Assembly: GCA_947247005.1 (NCBI GenBank)
Contig: OX365946.1
Span: 49,874,734-49,938,733 of the forward strand
Length of the DNA: 64,000 nt
Reading direction: 5' to 3'
From: Spisula solida
Taxonomy: Eukaryota > Mollusca > Bivalvia > Venerida > Mactridae
Shown here: positions 20,558 to 33,384 of the stretch, one piece after another
Numbering within the stretch: the first letter of the stretch is position 1
Layout: every line of letters starts with the position of its first letter
Translations under genes and position numbers: made by a program
The notes under the pieces: model-generated
Told to the model about the DNA's origin: nothing
The model's input: the letters and a program-made list of their open reading frames with translations, nothing else
Database searches by the model: none

Positions 20558-23220
20558 AGTGGCTAGAGGTCTGGTAACCGGACCTCTAGACAATGCTTGT
20601 AGGGCAGGCTAGAGGTCCGGTAATTGATTTCATATGTATGAACGATATATTTTATCGTATCAAGACTTTCAATATGTTTACCTTGCTATACAGGTTAGTA
20701 TTTGACAGAAATCTTGTTAATTTATTTTATTTTTTCAAGTTGATTAGAAGTGTGCCACACTTAATTAAGTTATCATGCTGTCTGTAATTGCTGTATTTAT
20801 TTTGTTTGTTCGATGGTATTTGCTCTAATATTTGTTTGCTCACACATTAGTTTTGACACTGCAAACAAACACATCCGTTTTTTAATCAGATCTTCATAAT
20901 TATGTTTCAATTGCATGTTGGGATATTTAGATGTAGATCTACTTTTTTATGGAATATATCATAGATGGTGTAAATTATTTATTTATGTCATCATATTTTA
21001 TTAGACACAAAATGTGCTTGGGCTGTTGTATTCCATGTTTATAAATCTCAATTTTAAAATAATTTCTTAGCCTTTCGGGAATGTCGCAGACTGCGTGTAT
21101 GCCTACCGAAACACTTGAGATTACTGGTTGGCGAGTAGTTTCCGACAGCGAGCAGTATTCGACATTTGGTATTTTTTCGTATTTATCGTAGCACTTCAAT
21201 TAAACTGATGCGTGTTGTTAAAGAACTACATCATAGCAACAAGTGTGTGGCAAAAAAATTCAATTCGCGTAAATAAAAATAACAATATCAAGAAATACAC
21301 GTAATACAATGTTAATATTTTAAATTACCTCTTTTTGCTGGGGGATCAACTATTTACGAAAAATGCGCATGCGCAATGAAACAAATAAGCTCATCTATTT
21401 GTAGCCTTGGGATTGCCCGAGTTGTCGATAAAGCTAATTTTAGCTCTCAACAGGCATCAACGGAATTGGCGAGGCAAAACGAAAAGTCGGCAAAAGAATA
21501 ATATTGACAAAATACGTCGTTATTGACGTCTAACTTATTGACTTCATAGTTTTTTAATAATTGGAAAACGATATGACTATACGACTTCATTCGTCGTCTG
21601 CGTGTACTCTAAACAACGATAGACAACTCTAAAACAATATTTACAGTCAATAGGAGTTAATTCCCCTTAATTAAGAGGCTCAATACGGGGAAAATAAAAT
21701 AGTATTAGTAAATAAATGCGAAATGTCGGCTACTGCTACTCTTCATTCAATTAACAGCCTAAAATAATGACCCCTTTGTGGCCCCAATTACAGTTTATTG
21801 GGTTAATTTAAAAGTACCAAAAAAGTGACAAAAGTTTCGGACTTGATCCCAGGATTATTAAAAGGTAAATTATTTTCTTCAAAACCACATCGTATCCTAG
21901 AAAAAGGGAGAAAACATGCAAAAATTGTCGGATACTGCTTGCCAACCAGTAGTGCCAGTACTGATATTTCAAGTCAATGTTTTACATTTCTGTCAAATAC
22001 TAACCTGTACATGAAGGTAAACACGTATTTATTTCATCAAAAGTCTTGACACGATATAATATATGGTTTGTACGTGTGGAATCAATTACCGGACCTCTAG
22101 CCTGTCCTACAAGCATTGTCTAGAGGTCCGGTAGATTTACGGTCTGTTCGGTAAATTGATATTATAGAGCGAATGCTTTGGTAGATTCGGTAAAAAGGCA
22201 AATGAGTACAATAGAAGCATAATACTGTTGTTATTAACACCTGATCGGCAATTAAACAACTATAAATCAGTTCATGAATAAAGGAATTATTGAAAACATT
22301 TTAAAATTATTAAATAATTGGCTAATTTGTCAGAGTGCTCAAACATTGGTATTGTGTAACTGGTAAAACATGCAAACATTATCCAATTATATCTAATTCC
22401 TCTAATTAAGCCTTATATACTTGATTCTCATCGAGTCGATCCTTCTCATCGACCCGAGCCCTACTTATTTTTGCAGAATATAAACATGCGCAGTGATGGT
22501 TCCTTTCCAAAACATATGCAAGTTTGAAAGTGGACTTTTTCCTGTCATCACAGCAAAAAATGTGCATAAAAGCGCATGTAAACAAATTTTGTGGACTGAT
22601 TTAAAACCAACCCTGAAAATTCAATTTTGGTGAGCACTAATACCTAAGCTCGTAACCATGGGTTTTTGTTTTTGTCCATATTTTTGTCAACATACTTGTC
22701 CACATTAATTAAATTCTGTAAATAGTATCTGTGATGAACAAACTTTATGTTACCACTGTGTTTCATAACATAATTCAGTCTTTGGGTTAATTATGGTTAA
22801 TTATAGACTGACCAATCGGAGGGATCGGGTCGATGAGAAAGTTTCTGAATGACAGAGCCTCTTGACTGGTACTTGCTTCACAGTAAATATTTTAAGATAA
22901 AAGCTTTTTTATTCCAGAAATGGTTCATTTTACTGTAGTTCAGTAATTTCTCAGTCAGAAAATGAAATTTAGTTGCAGACCAAACAATTTGAAGTGTGCA
23001 TGTTAGGTTTTTATCTCTTAGGGGATCGACTCCATGAGAAAGCAGTATATTGTCAACCATTTAACAAAAACACTATATAAAATCTATTTACCGAACCTAC
23101 CAAAGCATTTACTCTATAATATCAATTTACCGAACTTGTTATTTACCGAACAGACTGTCACCCGTCCGGTAACCGGACCTCCAGACTCCAGAGGTCCGGT
23201 TACCGGACCTCTAGTCACTT
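20558..23220. repeat. Hierarchically nested inverted repeats sharing an AGAGGTCCGGT palindrome
   Basis: Outer arms 20558-20587 and 23191-23220 (30 bp, two mismatches). Second pair 20577-20629 and 22080-22132 (53 bp, one mismatch). Third pair 22146-22194 and 23087-23135 (49 bp, three mismatches). Inside the second loop is 21123-21147 with 21926-21950 (25 bp, three mismatches). Inside the third loop are 22425-22442 with 23023-23040 and 22443-22457 with 22825-22839. The word AGAGGTCCGGT followed by its complement recurs at the junctions. The layout is two adjacent fold-back elements bracketed by a third pair. No coding region recognised; the short ORFs here are not convincing. Confidence 0.85.
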
Positions 23221-23523
23221 CCACGTATTATAGGAAGGCTTCATAGGTGTTAACTTTTTTGTAGACGTCACCTTTTATTTTAGACATATATATGTAAGTA
23301 TATAAGTTTAATGTGTCAGATTACAAAAACATGTCATTCACAAAGATAACAGCATATTAGGCCAAATGACGTCATAACAACAGAGTGAGAGGGGAACCAG
23401 TCAAGAAAAAAACCTAGGTGTACTGTTTAGTATACCCAAATAGTTTTACCTTTTTTATTAGTCAAGGTGTACCCATATTGTAAAACAATCTGGTGTTTAT
23501 ATTATTTGTTTTTGGTAGTTATG

Positions 23524-24125
23524 TTATCCTCTTTTCCTATGGTTTCAGCCACTTAAGGATCAACATCCTATGTTTACCGAAATATATTTTTGCAAGCTTG
23601 AAAAATGTTTAGTGTGTTATAGTTAGTCTTTTATCTACACAAATTGACCAAATTATTTGGTCTGGGTAGTCTATTTGTAAAAATATAGCCATTTAACTGA
23701 ACAGGGGTAGGTTTGTTTTAATTTTATAGTGTTTCCTATGGTTTCGGCCACTCTAGTTGAATGTCCAAGAAATTATATTTTTTGAAGGATTCAAAGTAAA
23801 ATATTTTTAGGTAATGTACATCAACATGTCAACTAATGTTTTACATAAATTTATTTACACCCAATGCCTGCAGAGAGTGAGGCACCCTGTTTTTTCAAGA
23901 GGCCCACTAAAAAAGTCACATTTTTTCTTCTTTTTGTCACAAAATCACTTAAAATGGCTTAATTTCATAAAAATTGATTCATGAACAATATTGGGAAGTG
24001 TATCCTAGTTTTTTCATGCAACCCACATAATGGAGTAAAAATTTCCACTCTTAGGGCTATATTTTTCAAAATCAGGGGGTGGCTGAAACCATAGGAAAGG
24101 ATGAAACCATAGGAAAGAAGGATAA
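23524..24125. mobile_element. ~600-bp inverted-repeat element (CCTATGGTTTCAGCCAC ends)
   Basis: The left end TTATCCTCTTTTCCTATGG..TTTCAGCCAC is repeated in complement at the right end GTGGCTGAAACCATAGGA..AAGAAGGATAA, where the CCTATGGTTTC word is duplicated. A further copy of the word (CCTATGGTTTCGGCCAC) lies inside near 23732. Probably a MITE; target duplication not clear. Confidence 0.65.
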
Positions 24126-24769
24126 TTATAATCACACATGCATAATATTACATTGTCATACACACTTAAAATTAAACTGAAGACATATGCCTACGTTCCC
24201 AAAAAAATCCATCTGTTGATCACAAATTCACAGTTTGTGTAACAACAAATTGTAAGTATAGTACCAGTATAGTAATTTTCTATTCTCAAATCATTAATAA
24301 AAAACTGATTTAAACGAACTTACGTGTCACGATATTTAAACTATAAATAAACTGAAAATAAACTGTGATGATTTTTCACAATGAATGATTCGCGCTATCT
24401 TCTACTCTGAGGACATGTTTAAAACGCGACCAAACTGCGGGCAACTGGCGGCCAAGTGCGGCCAAATCTGCGGCCACAGAATGGGTTCGACAATGCCCAA
24501 GAAGAAGAAGAAGGTTGGCCGAGGTATCTGCGGACAAAATCACGGTAAAATCCGAAATGACCCGACTGGCAATTATAAGGCTAATTTCAAACCATTAGAA
24601 TCTAAACGAAAACTCCAAACCATTAGAATCAGTTTCTACAACACGGATATATAAAGAAAGAACAAACATTTCTGCGGGGCATTAACGCTGTTTACTGGAC
24701 GGCACTTAGCATTTACCAACCACCAATCCATTAGAAAATACAGTAACACGAGTCCATAAAGATTACAAA

Positions 24770-26290
24770 CATCCAATCCCTTAGAATACATGCATTCCTA
24801 CTTGGTTAATTCCTCAAACCCTTAGAATACATGCGTTCCTACATGGTTTATACGTCCAATCCCTTATAATACGTGGGTTCCTACATAGTTTATACACGTC
24901 CAATCACTTAGAAAACGTGGTACCTACATGGTTATATGTCCAATCCCTTAGAAAATATGAGCTCCTACATAACTCATGCGTCCAATCCCTTAGAAACAGG
25001 GGTTTCGACATGGTGTATACGTCCAATCCATTAGAATACATGGGTTCCTACATGATGTATACGTCCAATCCATTAGAATACGTGGTTTTCTACATGGTGT
25101 ATACGCCCAATCCATTAGTATACATGGGTTCCCATATGGTGTATATGTCCAATCTATTAGAATACGTGGGTCTCTACATGGTGTATACGTCCAATCTATT
25201 CGTACACATGGTTTTCTACATGGTGTTTACGTCCAATCTATTAGAATAAGTGGGTTTCTACATGGTGTATACGTCCAATCCATTAGAATACATGGGTTCC
25301 TACATGGTGTATATGCCCAATCCATTAGAATACGTGGGTTTCTACATGATGTATACGTCCAATCCATTAGAATACATGGGTTCCTACATGGTGTATATGC
25401 CCAATCCATTAGCATACGTGGGTTTCTACATGATGTATACGTCCAATCCATTAGAATACATGGGTTCCTACATGGTGTATTCGCCCAATCCATTAGAATA
25501 CGTGGGTTCCTACATGGTGTATACGTCCAATCCATTAGAATACGTGGGTTTCTACATGGTGTATACGTCCAATCCATTAGAATATGTGGGTTTCTACATG
25601 GTGTATACGTCCAATCTATTAGAATACATGGGTTCCTACATGATGTATACGTCCACTCCATTATAATACATGGGTTTCTACATGGTGTATACGTCCAATC
25701 CATTAGAATAGGTGGGTTTCTACATGGTGTATACGTCCAATCCATTAGTATACATGGGTTTCTACATGGTGTATACGTCCAATCCATTAGAATACGTGGG
25801 TTCCTACATGGTGTATACGTCCAATCCATTAGAATACGTGGGTTTCTACATTGTTTATACGTGCAATCAATTAGAATAAGTTGGTTCCTACATGATTTAT
25901 ATGTCCAATCCAATAGAATACGTTGGTTCCTACATGGTTTATACGCTCAATCCATTAGAATACGTGGGTTCTTACAAGGTTTATAGGTCAAATCCAGTAG
26001 ATACGTGGGTTGCTACATAGTTTATATGTCCAATCCCTTAGAATACGTGGGTTTCTACATGGTTCATATGTCCAATCCCTTAGAATACATGGGTTCCTAC
26101 ATAATTTATATGTCGAATCCCTTAGAATACGTAGGTTCATACATGGTTTATACGTCCAATCCATTAGAATACGTAGGTTCCTACATGGTTTATATGTCCA
26201 ATCCCTTTGAATACGTGAGTTCCTACATGTTTTATATGTCCAATCCATTAGAATATATGAACTCATACATGGGTTATACAAACATGTACA
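24770..26290. repeat. Left arm: about 36 copies of a 42-bp repeat
   Basis: The consensus starts ATACGTGGGTTTCTACATGG and continues TGTATACGTCCAATCCATTAGA. Because 42 is 14 codons and the unit lacks stops, long ORFs with a 14-residue period appear on both strands (YVGFYMVYTSNPLE plus; YTPCRNPRILMDWT minus). They are by-products of the repeat; there is no independent evidence of translation. Confidence 0.93.
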
Positions 26291-26297
26291 GCTAATC

Positions 26298-26793
26298 CAC
26301 CAAGATACACGTTCTACAACATGTGTTATTTTACCATTCCACCAGGATACGCGTTCTACAACATGTGTTACATTACCATTCCACCAGAATACGCGTTCTA
26401 CAACATGTGTTACATTACCATTCCACCAGGATACACGTTCTACAACATTTGTGGTACTACCAATCCACCAGGATACACGTTCTACAACATGTGTGGTTCA
26501 TCTTGTACTACCAATCCATCAGGATACACGTTCTACAACATGTGTTGTATTACCAATCCACCAGGATACACGTTGTAAACATGTGTTATATTACCAATCC
26601 ACCAGGATGCACGTTCTACAATATGTGTTATATTACCAATCCACCAGGATACATGTTCTACATCATGTGTTATATTACCAATCCGTCAGGATACATGTTC
26701 TACAACATGTGTTATATTACCAATCCACCAGGATACATGTTCTACATCATGTGTTATATTACCAATCCACAAGGATACATGTTCTTCAATTAA
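26298..26793. repeat. Second, diverged 42-bp repeat family at the inner end of the left arm
   Basis: About 12 units of ATACACGTTCTACAACATGT followed by GTTATATTACCAATCCACCAGG. The unit length and the positions of TCTACA, CATG and CCAATCCA match the main 42-bp repeat, so both families come from one ancestor. I see no equivalent block in the right arm. Confidence 0.9.
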
Positions 26794-27919
26794 CAAGGTA
26801 GGTACCACACATTCTAAGGGATTGGTCGTTGTACCGGTCACCATTCATTAATACACTCAATGACTTTAAAAACGCCTCACCTGATTCAAAGCCAAATTTC
26901 GCTTAAAGTAATTATATTATTGCAAAATCATTTTGCATGTGTATTTATTGATCTCTCCTGCGTGTAAATCAGTTTAGTTTGTAATAAAATGGTGTTTCGT
27001 TTTTTCTGGTAATCCTGCAAGCGCACTCACCCTAGGCAAAAGTGTGGGATTTTCAATACCGACTATAGGCGCAATTAATCCTGATATGCGGGATGACATT
27101 CGTCTACGAAGTCCTTAAACAAACCTCCTCTCACTTATAATATGTTCACAATAATATCTAACGCATGTTCAAATACAAAAAAAACCACCTGTCAATGTTT
27201 TAAAATGAGCATGAACAGAGTCAATAACATAATAACGTCCATACATTTAGACAGGCATTCAAAATCACCATGTTTTAAGTTTTATTACTAATATTGGCAA
27301 ATTCAAAATCTAATCTTATCCTTTTGAACATGTTGAATTTTAACATTCGAAATGAGGATACATTGTATCAACATTGGTATTTCTGGCTGTCTCTGACTGA
27401 ATAAAATTCGTCAAAATGGTCCAGATATTTTACTTGTCAGCATCTTACATTATTTAGGCAGTAACTTGACCACATCATGATTTCATCGTGACGTGCTGAA
27501 GATTTTATTACCACTTAGTACTGTTACATTTTCACGCTTCATAGCTACTGCATCTACAATGTCTGTTGACATAATATATATGATACGACTGATACCATAT
27601 TTTTATAGCGCATATTCTTTGCGACGCACGATCACACTCGGACACTTTACATAGTGATGCAGCCAAAAGATCGCAGGTGCATCCTTTACCCGTGCAGATA
27701 GTGACGATAGCTTGATCTGACGAGAGGGACTGACTGAGATAAAGCCCTCGACTGGAGAGAGAGACATTAGATACAGGCACTGAAGGAATGCGCCTAGCTC
27801 TTATTTCAAATAATCAAACTGGTTCTCTTGAATACACCTGGAGTATAGCATCGATAAAGCCCATGCCGTCAGATATAGCAGGAAATACGAATGGATTTTC
27901 AGAAAAATTCAGTTCTCAT

Positions 27920-27995
27920 TCAGGGATTGCACCCGCGACCTCTGGATTGACCGTTATACATGTAGCCTACAACTCCCTTCGAATACCGCTCCTCG
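27920..27995 (-). repeat. tRNA-like (SINE-type) remnant
   Basis: On the minus strand, GGTCGCGGGTGCAATCCC at 27923-27940 resembles a tRNA TPsiC arm/B box. An upstream stretch around 27965-27990 is compatible with a decayed 5' half. No complete cloverleaf. Low confidence. Confidence 0.35.
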
Positions 27996-29234
27996 TTCGA
28001 TGTACAGCGAGATGCATTCGAACAAAAGAAAATGTCTATTCAAAATTCAAATACAGCTCCCTTATCAAATATGTTAATATACTACATGTACGAGGGTCAT
28101 TCATACGTATACTGTGTTAATCCTTTTAACATCCGACGACACAGAGAAAAAAATCACGATACAATACAGCCTTATGGGCAGAAGTGCTGAAAATATTGCG
28201 TGAAACAACGCATTTTGAAAGAAAATATGACTAAAATATACATTTTCCCATACGGGTACCACCACACACCGTAATGTATTATCTGACGTCAGCGACGTTA
28301 TGGACGTTTTGCTGATTCTCAAATGGTAGCCCGAAATGAAATTATGTTATTTAACATAGAAATAAACATAAACATTCAAAGTGTATATGATTTAACATAT
28401 CTTCCACAATATCTTATATAGTCTACGTTAAGGATTAAGGCTTGGAATAATGGTTGTATATAAACACGAAAACACCTCGCACATTTAGACGGACGTTGCG
28501 TGAAACGTCATTACATCCCTGTATCGTTTTAAATACAATGCTGCGCTTCAGAAATTTATTTTTACCATTTAAACACAAGCCCACTACATGATGTACGTTC
28601 TCCTTTCGCTCTTGCTCGTAGCAGCTCTTGTACACGTGTCTGCTGTGTTTTTCCAAGCCCCACTTACAATTCAATAGTCGTATGAATTTCCGTGCGTGAA
28701 GAAAAATACATTTTGATGTTATTGAAATATATTGAATGACCCTATACTATAAAAAAGACAAACTTTTAAAATATTGAATAATACTAGAGCTGTTACTGTG
28801 TTCATACATTTGAATGAATAGATAACCATTATTTTTTGGTAGTTACAATGTACTAGCATTTCGAAAGCTTTCTATTATCCAGTGGAAGCACCGGTTAGAT
28901 TCGTCTCTTCATCTTTTACGAAACGATGACACGGTACAGTATATAGGTTCGAATTGCACTTTACGATCAAATTAATGTGTTTCTTTCCCAACTGCGCCTT
29001 AAATGCCGTGTGGGGGTCTTAAAAAGTTGCCTCGTACAGATAGTTTTTATGGGTTGTTGCGACAGCCAAGTTGTCTAATGCGTTCGTTATTACATGTATT
29101 GACTTTTCTACCCCTTACCAGAAGACGCTTATTGTGATTATGATTATGAGTTTCTCGGCATTTCCCCCACTGTCATCCGGCAAGGTGTAGAAATGTTTTA
29201 GATGTTGTGTGTTTTTGTTATGAGTATCTTTTTA

Positions 29235-29300
29235 TAATCAACTTGTTGTGTAGCAACGCTCTTGGGTACTGATCGAGAGGTCTCTTGTTCGAATCTCGGC
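29235..29300 (+). repeat. tRNA-like (SINE-type) remnant
   Basis: TCTTGTTCGAATCTCGGC at about 29282-29299 is a good B box (GTTCGANTC), preceded by GTGTAGCAACGCTCTTGGG as a possible A box. I cannot fold a full tRNA. Confidence 0.35.
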
Positions 29301-30050
29301 CGATACACTCGATTAATTATAGTGTTTTCTACGCAACTGGAGATGTACTGGTCGATAACACATGGGTAGTCTCATATGTGTCAGTGCTATACATCGGGTA
29401 CGTTGAAGAACCAATGAATCTTTTCGGAATGAGCTAGGACAGCGCACCCGGATTCCTTGAATCACACAATGTTTGTTTCTGTTCCCTCGAAACCGGAGGT
29501 CATTGGTCAATTAGGCAGGACAAAAACTGGATTGCAACGCAAGACCGACATTCCCAGTCAAACGATAAAGTATTCAGTTTGCACAAGTACAAGACGAATC
29601 CCCCAATGGTCATAAGCACGAATTGCACGTCCACCACAGATCCCGATAACTGCTCTGAGCGTTCAGTGCATTATTTGTTTTAATGTTGCTTTTGAAGGTA
29701 ATTTATTATAACCATCAGATTGTAGACAAACGGTTTTTTATTACTACATAACTAACAATTATATATTGAAAAGATTGGTGTTTACTTAGCAAAGGCATGA
29801 ACGAGTAGTTGCGGAATACTTTATAAGTATTTCCGAAAACAACGGAGGTGCCCTAGATTAGTGCTATATACGTAACTATAAGTGCTATATATTTTTATAA
29901 ATACAGAAGAAATAGATTTCAAGATATTGTTTCTTTTCTTTTACTGGTTCAATAGACAAAAGCTTCATACTATTCTCAAAACATCACAAATCTTAGAAAT
30001 AATTGCAATAAAGGATTTCCATTTCCCGACTTGGAAGTATAACCAATGTT

Positions 30051-30706
30051 GTAACTCGTGTACTCTAAGGGATTGGACGTATGAAACCTTGTAGGAACCA
30101 ATGTATTCTAAGGGCTTGGACGCATGAAACCTTGTAGGAACCAATGTATTCTAAGGGAGTGGGCGTATGAAACCTTTAGGAACCCATGTATTCTACTGCA
30201 TGGATTGGATGTACATGTATAAACACTTTATAAACCGAACTCATGTATTCAAATGGATTGGACTTATACATCATGTAGGAACCTATGTATTCTAATGGAT
30301 TGGACGTATACACCATGTAGAAACCCACGTAGTCTAATGGATTGGACGTATACACCATGTAGAAACCCACGTATTCTAATGGATTGGACGTATACACCAT
30401 GTCGAAACCCACGTATTCTAATGGATTGGACGTATACACCATGTAGAAACTCACGTATTCTAATGGATTGGACGTTTACACCAAGTCGGAACCCATGTAT
30501 ACTAATGGATTGCACGTATACACCATATAGGAACCCACATATTATAATGGATTTGACGTATACACCATGTAGAAACCCACGTATTCTAATGGATTTGACG
30601 TATACACCATGTAGGAACACATGTATTCTAATGGATTGGGCGTATACACCATGTAGGAACCCATGTATGCTAATGGATTGGACGTATACATCATGCAGGA
30701 AAAAAG
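30051..30706. repeat. Right arm, inner part of the 42-bp repeats (inverted)
   Basis: About 15 units of the left-arm repeat in reverse orientation (GGATTGGACGTATACACCAT and on). Interrupted at 30707 by unrelated sequence; the array resumes at about 31396. Confidence 0.92.
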
Positions 30707-31395
30707 AGTATATTAAGTCAGACAGGGAAGGCAGCACTCAACTTAACCAGCCGAGCACAGAAAACTTTAAAAACACACAAAGCACAATGCCCAACTAAAC
30801 AAGCGCAGGTCCGCCCAAGTCCAAGCTGTCGAAAAGTATAATAAATTATAACTAGCTGAATGACCCAGTAGAAAAGATACAGCAACCAAAAGGCGGAATG
30901 CCTTCGCTGAATGACCTAGTAACAACACTAAAACAGCTGAACTACATAGTTTTAGCAGCCTTCAGTCTCAAAAGTTAAGTAACAGTATTAAAACGTTGAA
31001 AGGCCCGATTTCAGCAACAAAAAATCTGAAAACCTTAAAACGAGTGACCCAGTTTCATTTAGTAAAATGACGTAATTGAACAAATCGAGATATGACGTAC
31101 TGAACAAGTCATTAAGAATTGCAAGCAATACAGAAGTCCCCTACCGGTTTAAAGCTATTGTCAATGTGTCTGTTGCCATATCAACCACAATTTCCGTCAG
31201 AACCAAAACTGACGGACAGATGGCAAAACCGGTAGGGGACTTAAAACTACATTAAATGACCTCAGGGGACAGAACACTACATCCATAACTCCACAGCTGT
31301 ACATAGACTCATGAACGAACCCGGTAGGATGCGAATCGCAGGGACGAAATAGTAAGAGGACAACCGGCAAATACGAATAAATAGTTAACTCCTAG
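30707..31395 (-). mobile_element. Insertion in the right arm, related to the LINE leader at 35462-35562
   Basis: The first about 95 bases (ATTAAGTCAGACAGGGAAGG and on) are an inverted match to 35462-35562, just 5' of the broken LINE. This insert is therefore probably a truncated or rearranged copy of the same element. It also contains a hairpin: AAGTCCCCTACCGGTTT near 31134-31150 and its complement at 31226-31242. Confidence 0.65.
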
Positions 31396-32092
31396 CTCAT
31401 GTATTCTAATAGATTGGACGTATACACAATGTTCTAATGGACTGGACGTATACACCATGTAGAAACCCACGTAGTATAATGGGTTGGACGTATACACCAT
31501 GTAGGAACCCACGTATTCTAATGGATTGGCGTATACACCATGTAGGAACCCACGTATTCTAATGGATTGGACGAATACACCATGTAGAAACCCATGTATT
31601 CTAATGGATTGGACGTATACATCATGTAGGAACTTACATATTCTAATGGATTGGACGTATACACCATGTCGGAACCCAAGTTTTCTAAGGGATTGGACGC
31701 ATGAGTTATGTAGGAATCATAAGGGATTGGACATATAACCATGTAGGTACCACGTATTCTAAGGGATTGGACGTATATAAACTATGTAGGAACCCACGTA
31801 TTATAAGGGATTGGATGTATAAACCATGTAGGAACTCATGTATTCTAAGGGTTTGGACGAATTAACCAAGTAGGAACGCATGTACACTAAGGGATTGGAT
31901 GTTTGAAATCTTTATGGACTCATGTTACTGTATTCTAATGGATTGGTGGTTGGTAAATGCCAAGTGCCATCCAGTAAACAGCGTTAATGCCCCGCAGAAA
32001 TATTTGTTCTTTCTTTATATATCCGTGTTGTAGAAACTGATTCTAATGGTTTGGAGTTTTCGTTTAGATTCTAATGGTTTGAAATTAGCCTT
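31396..32092. repeat. Right arm, outer part, with terminal inverted repeat
   Basis: About 11 units of the 42-bp repeat, then the ~190-bp unique end that mirrors 24577-24770. The end includes CGTTTAGATTCTAATGGTTT and two copies of TTCTAATGGTTTG. Confidence 0.92.
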
Positions 32093-33384
32093 ACGTATTA
32101 TAAATTGTTTATTCTTCGGCAGGATCGAGTGTAAAACACGGAACACTTAACGAACGACTTAAGAAATGCGGAAACGAATCTGAATGAATTCATACGTTGA
32201 AGAGACAAATACAGTATGATTGAGACCGTTGATTATAGGCACATTTCATATTATTGTTTATGTTCTAAAAATAGTAAAAATATATCACCAAGGTATGGAT
32301 TATTGATTTTATCTGGATGGCTGGAAATATACGGTTGATATTAACTTAAAAACTAGTTATCTAAAATTTGAAACTACTAACTCAGTTTTCGTACAATTTA
32401 CAAGTATGTTATATCTATGGAAAGCTCTTTAAATTCATATTTTGATTATGTAAAACATATTTTTCTAATCTGATGATCCCCGTTTTAACAATTATATAAA
32501 CTTGACATCTGTTGATGGTAAAGCGGATGCGTAATATTTGTAATTAAAATCATTATTTTTGTAAATTGAAACTGTAAACATATTAAACCGATTGCATTCT
32601 TAAAATATGAAAGTCAAGCATATTCCATGGATATACTTATTCAGTATCAAACACGTGAAATTGTACTGTACGTAAGCCTACATTCGCAGGTTTTCATGAA
32701 ATACGGAAAATAAAAAGTTTTTGAAATGATTTTACTTGCAGTTTTATAACGAACGGAGCCTAAATATTTAAGATTCTACATGGACGTCGGTTTATCTTAC
32801 GATAATTAAAAGTCTGTGCGAGTCAGTACGTTCGAAGCAACGATGTTGCATTTAATAATTCTAGTTCTCGTATGAGTTAAAGTTCCCAAATGTTGCCTAT
32901 TGAACTTGTTCTGAAACGTATGTATTGTTTAAATCACGCTCATTAATTAAATATCTTCTACTTCGTGTTTAATGTAACGGATCGAAAATACGGACATCAA
33001 TTTAAGTGTTAGGGATTACGCTATTGTCATAAAATGTGATTATCACGATGTGTGAAAAATACGGACCGTAACAAAATTTAGTATGACATTTTTCGGAGGT
33101 GTGAAATTTCGCTCGGATGATTGCCTCGAGATAAGGTAATTAATTATCGTTGAAAATTGTTGATTGGACCGACACCTGCGCTCGAATTAGACCGGATGCT
33201 CGTAATAACTTTACTCGAGTTAGAGGGATAAATTAATGTTCAATATAGAGCAAATTCGTCGGGACTTTGAAATTTGCTCGAATTAGGCCGGTTGCTCGAA
33301 TAATCGCTGCTCGTATTACCGAGGTTTTACTGTATATTGAAATTCGGCCGAAAAACGAAAAAAATATTTAGAAAACAAAATCAG
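32093..33384. other. AT-rich spacer with a possible pogo/Tigger-like end
   Basis: No gene seen. At 33309-33332 the complement reads CAGTAAAACCTCGGTAATAC, the form of a pogo/Tigger-type terminal repeat. GCTCGAATTAGGCCGGTTGC-type words just upstream recur around 33180 and 33280. I did not find the opposite end, so it is likely a truncated MITE. Confidence 0.45.

Larger units (their letters stand above)
26794..30050. other. Interior of the fold-back element, no transposase recognised
   Basis: About 3.3 kb of mostly unique sequence between the arms. ORFs up to 110 codons exist (for example 27788-28120), but none shows a domain I recognise. Two tRNA-like promoter remnants lie here (27920-27995 and 29235-29300). 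Confidence 0.55.
24577..32092. mobile_element. 7.5-kb fold-back element with 42-bp tandem-repeat arms
   Basis: The two ends are near-identical inverted repeats: 24577 onward (AAGGCTAATTTCAAACCATT) matches the complement of 32092 downward for several hundred bases with only scattered differences. Just inside the unique ~190-bp terminus both arms become tandem repeats of a 42-bp unit. The arms differ in copy number and the right arm holds a later insertion (30707-31395). The middle (26794-30050) has no recognisable transposase. Long near-identical arms of direct repeats are the signature of fold-back transposons. ATTATA occurs beside both ends but offset, so I do not claim a target duplication. 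Confidence 0.88.

Noticed and set aside
24385..24654. ORF with PKKKKKVG, resembling a nuclear localisation signal
   Set aside because: Short lysine run in an otherwise unrecognisable frame. Its 3' third lies in the terminal repeat of the fold-back element.
24917..26295. Long ORFs on both strands with 14-residue repeats
   Set aside because: They follow from a 42-bp tandem repeat without stop codons. Both strands are open over the same stretch and no start, splice or composition signal favours a protein.
24770..26793. CRISPR-like array
   Set aside because: Units are contiguous with no unique spacers, and the context is an animal genome.
27532..28120. ORFs of 82 and 110 codons as a transposase for the fold-back element
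   Set aside because: No catalytic motif or recognisable domain; composition looks random.
30176..31742. Mirror-image repeat ORFs in the right arm
   Set aside because: Same 42-bp repeat in reverse orientation; not independent genes.
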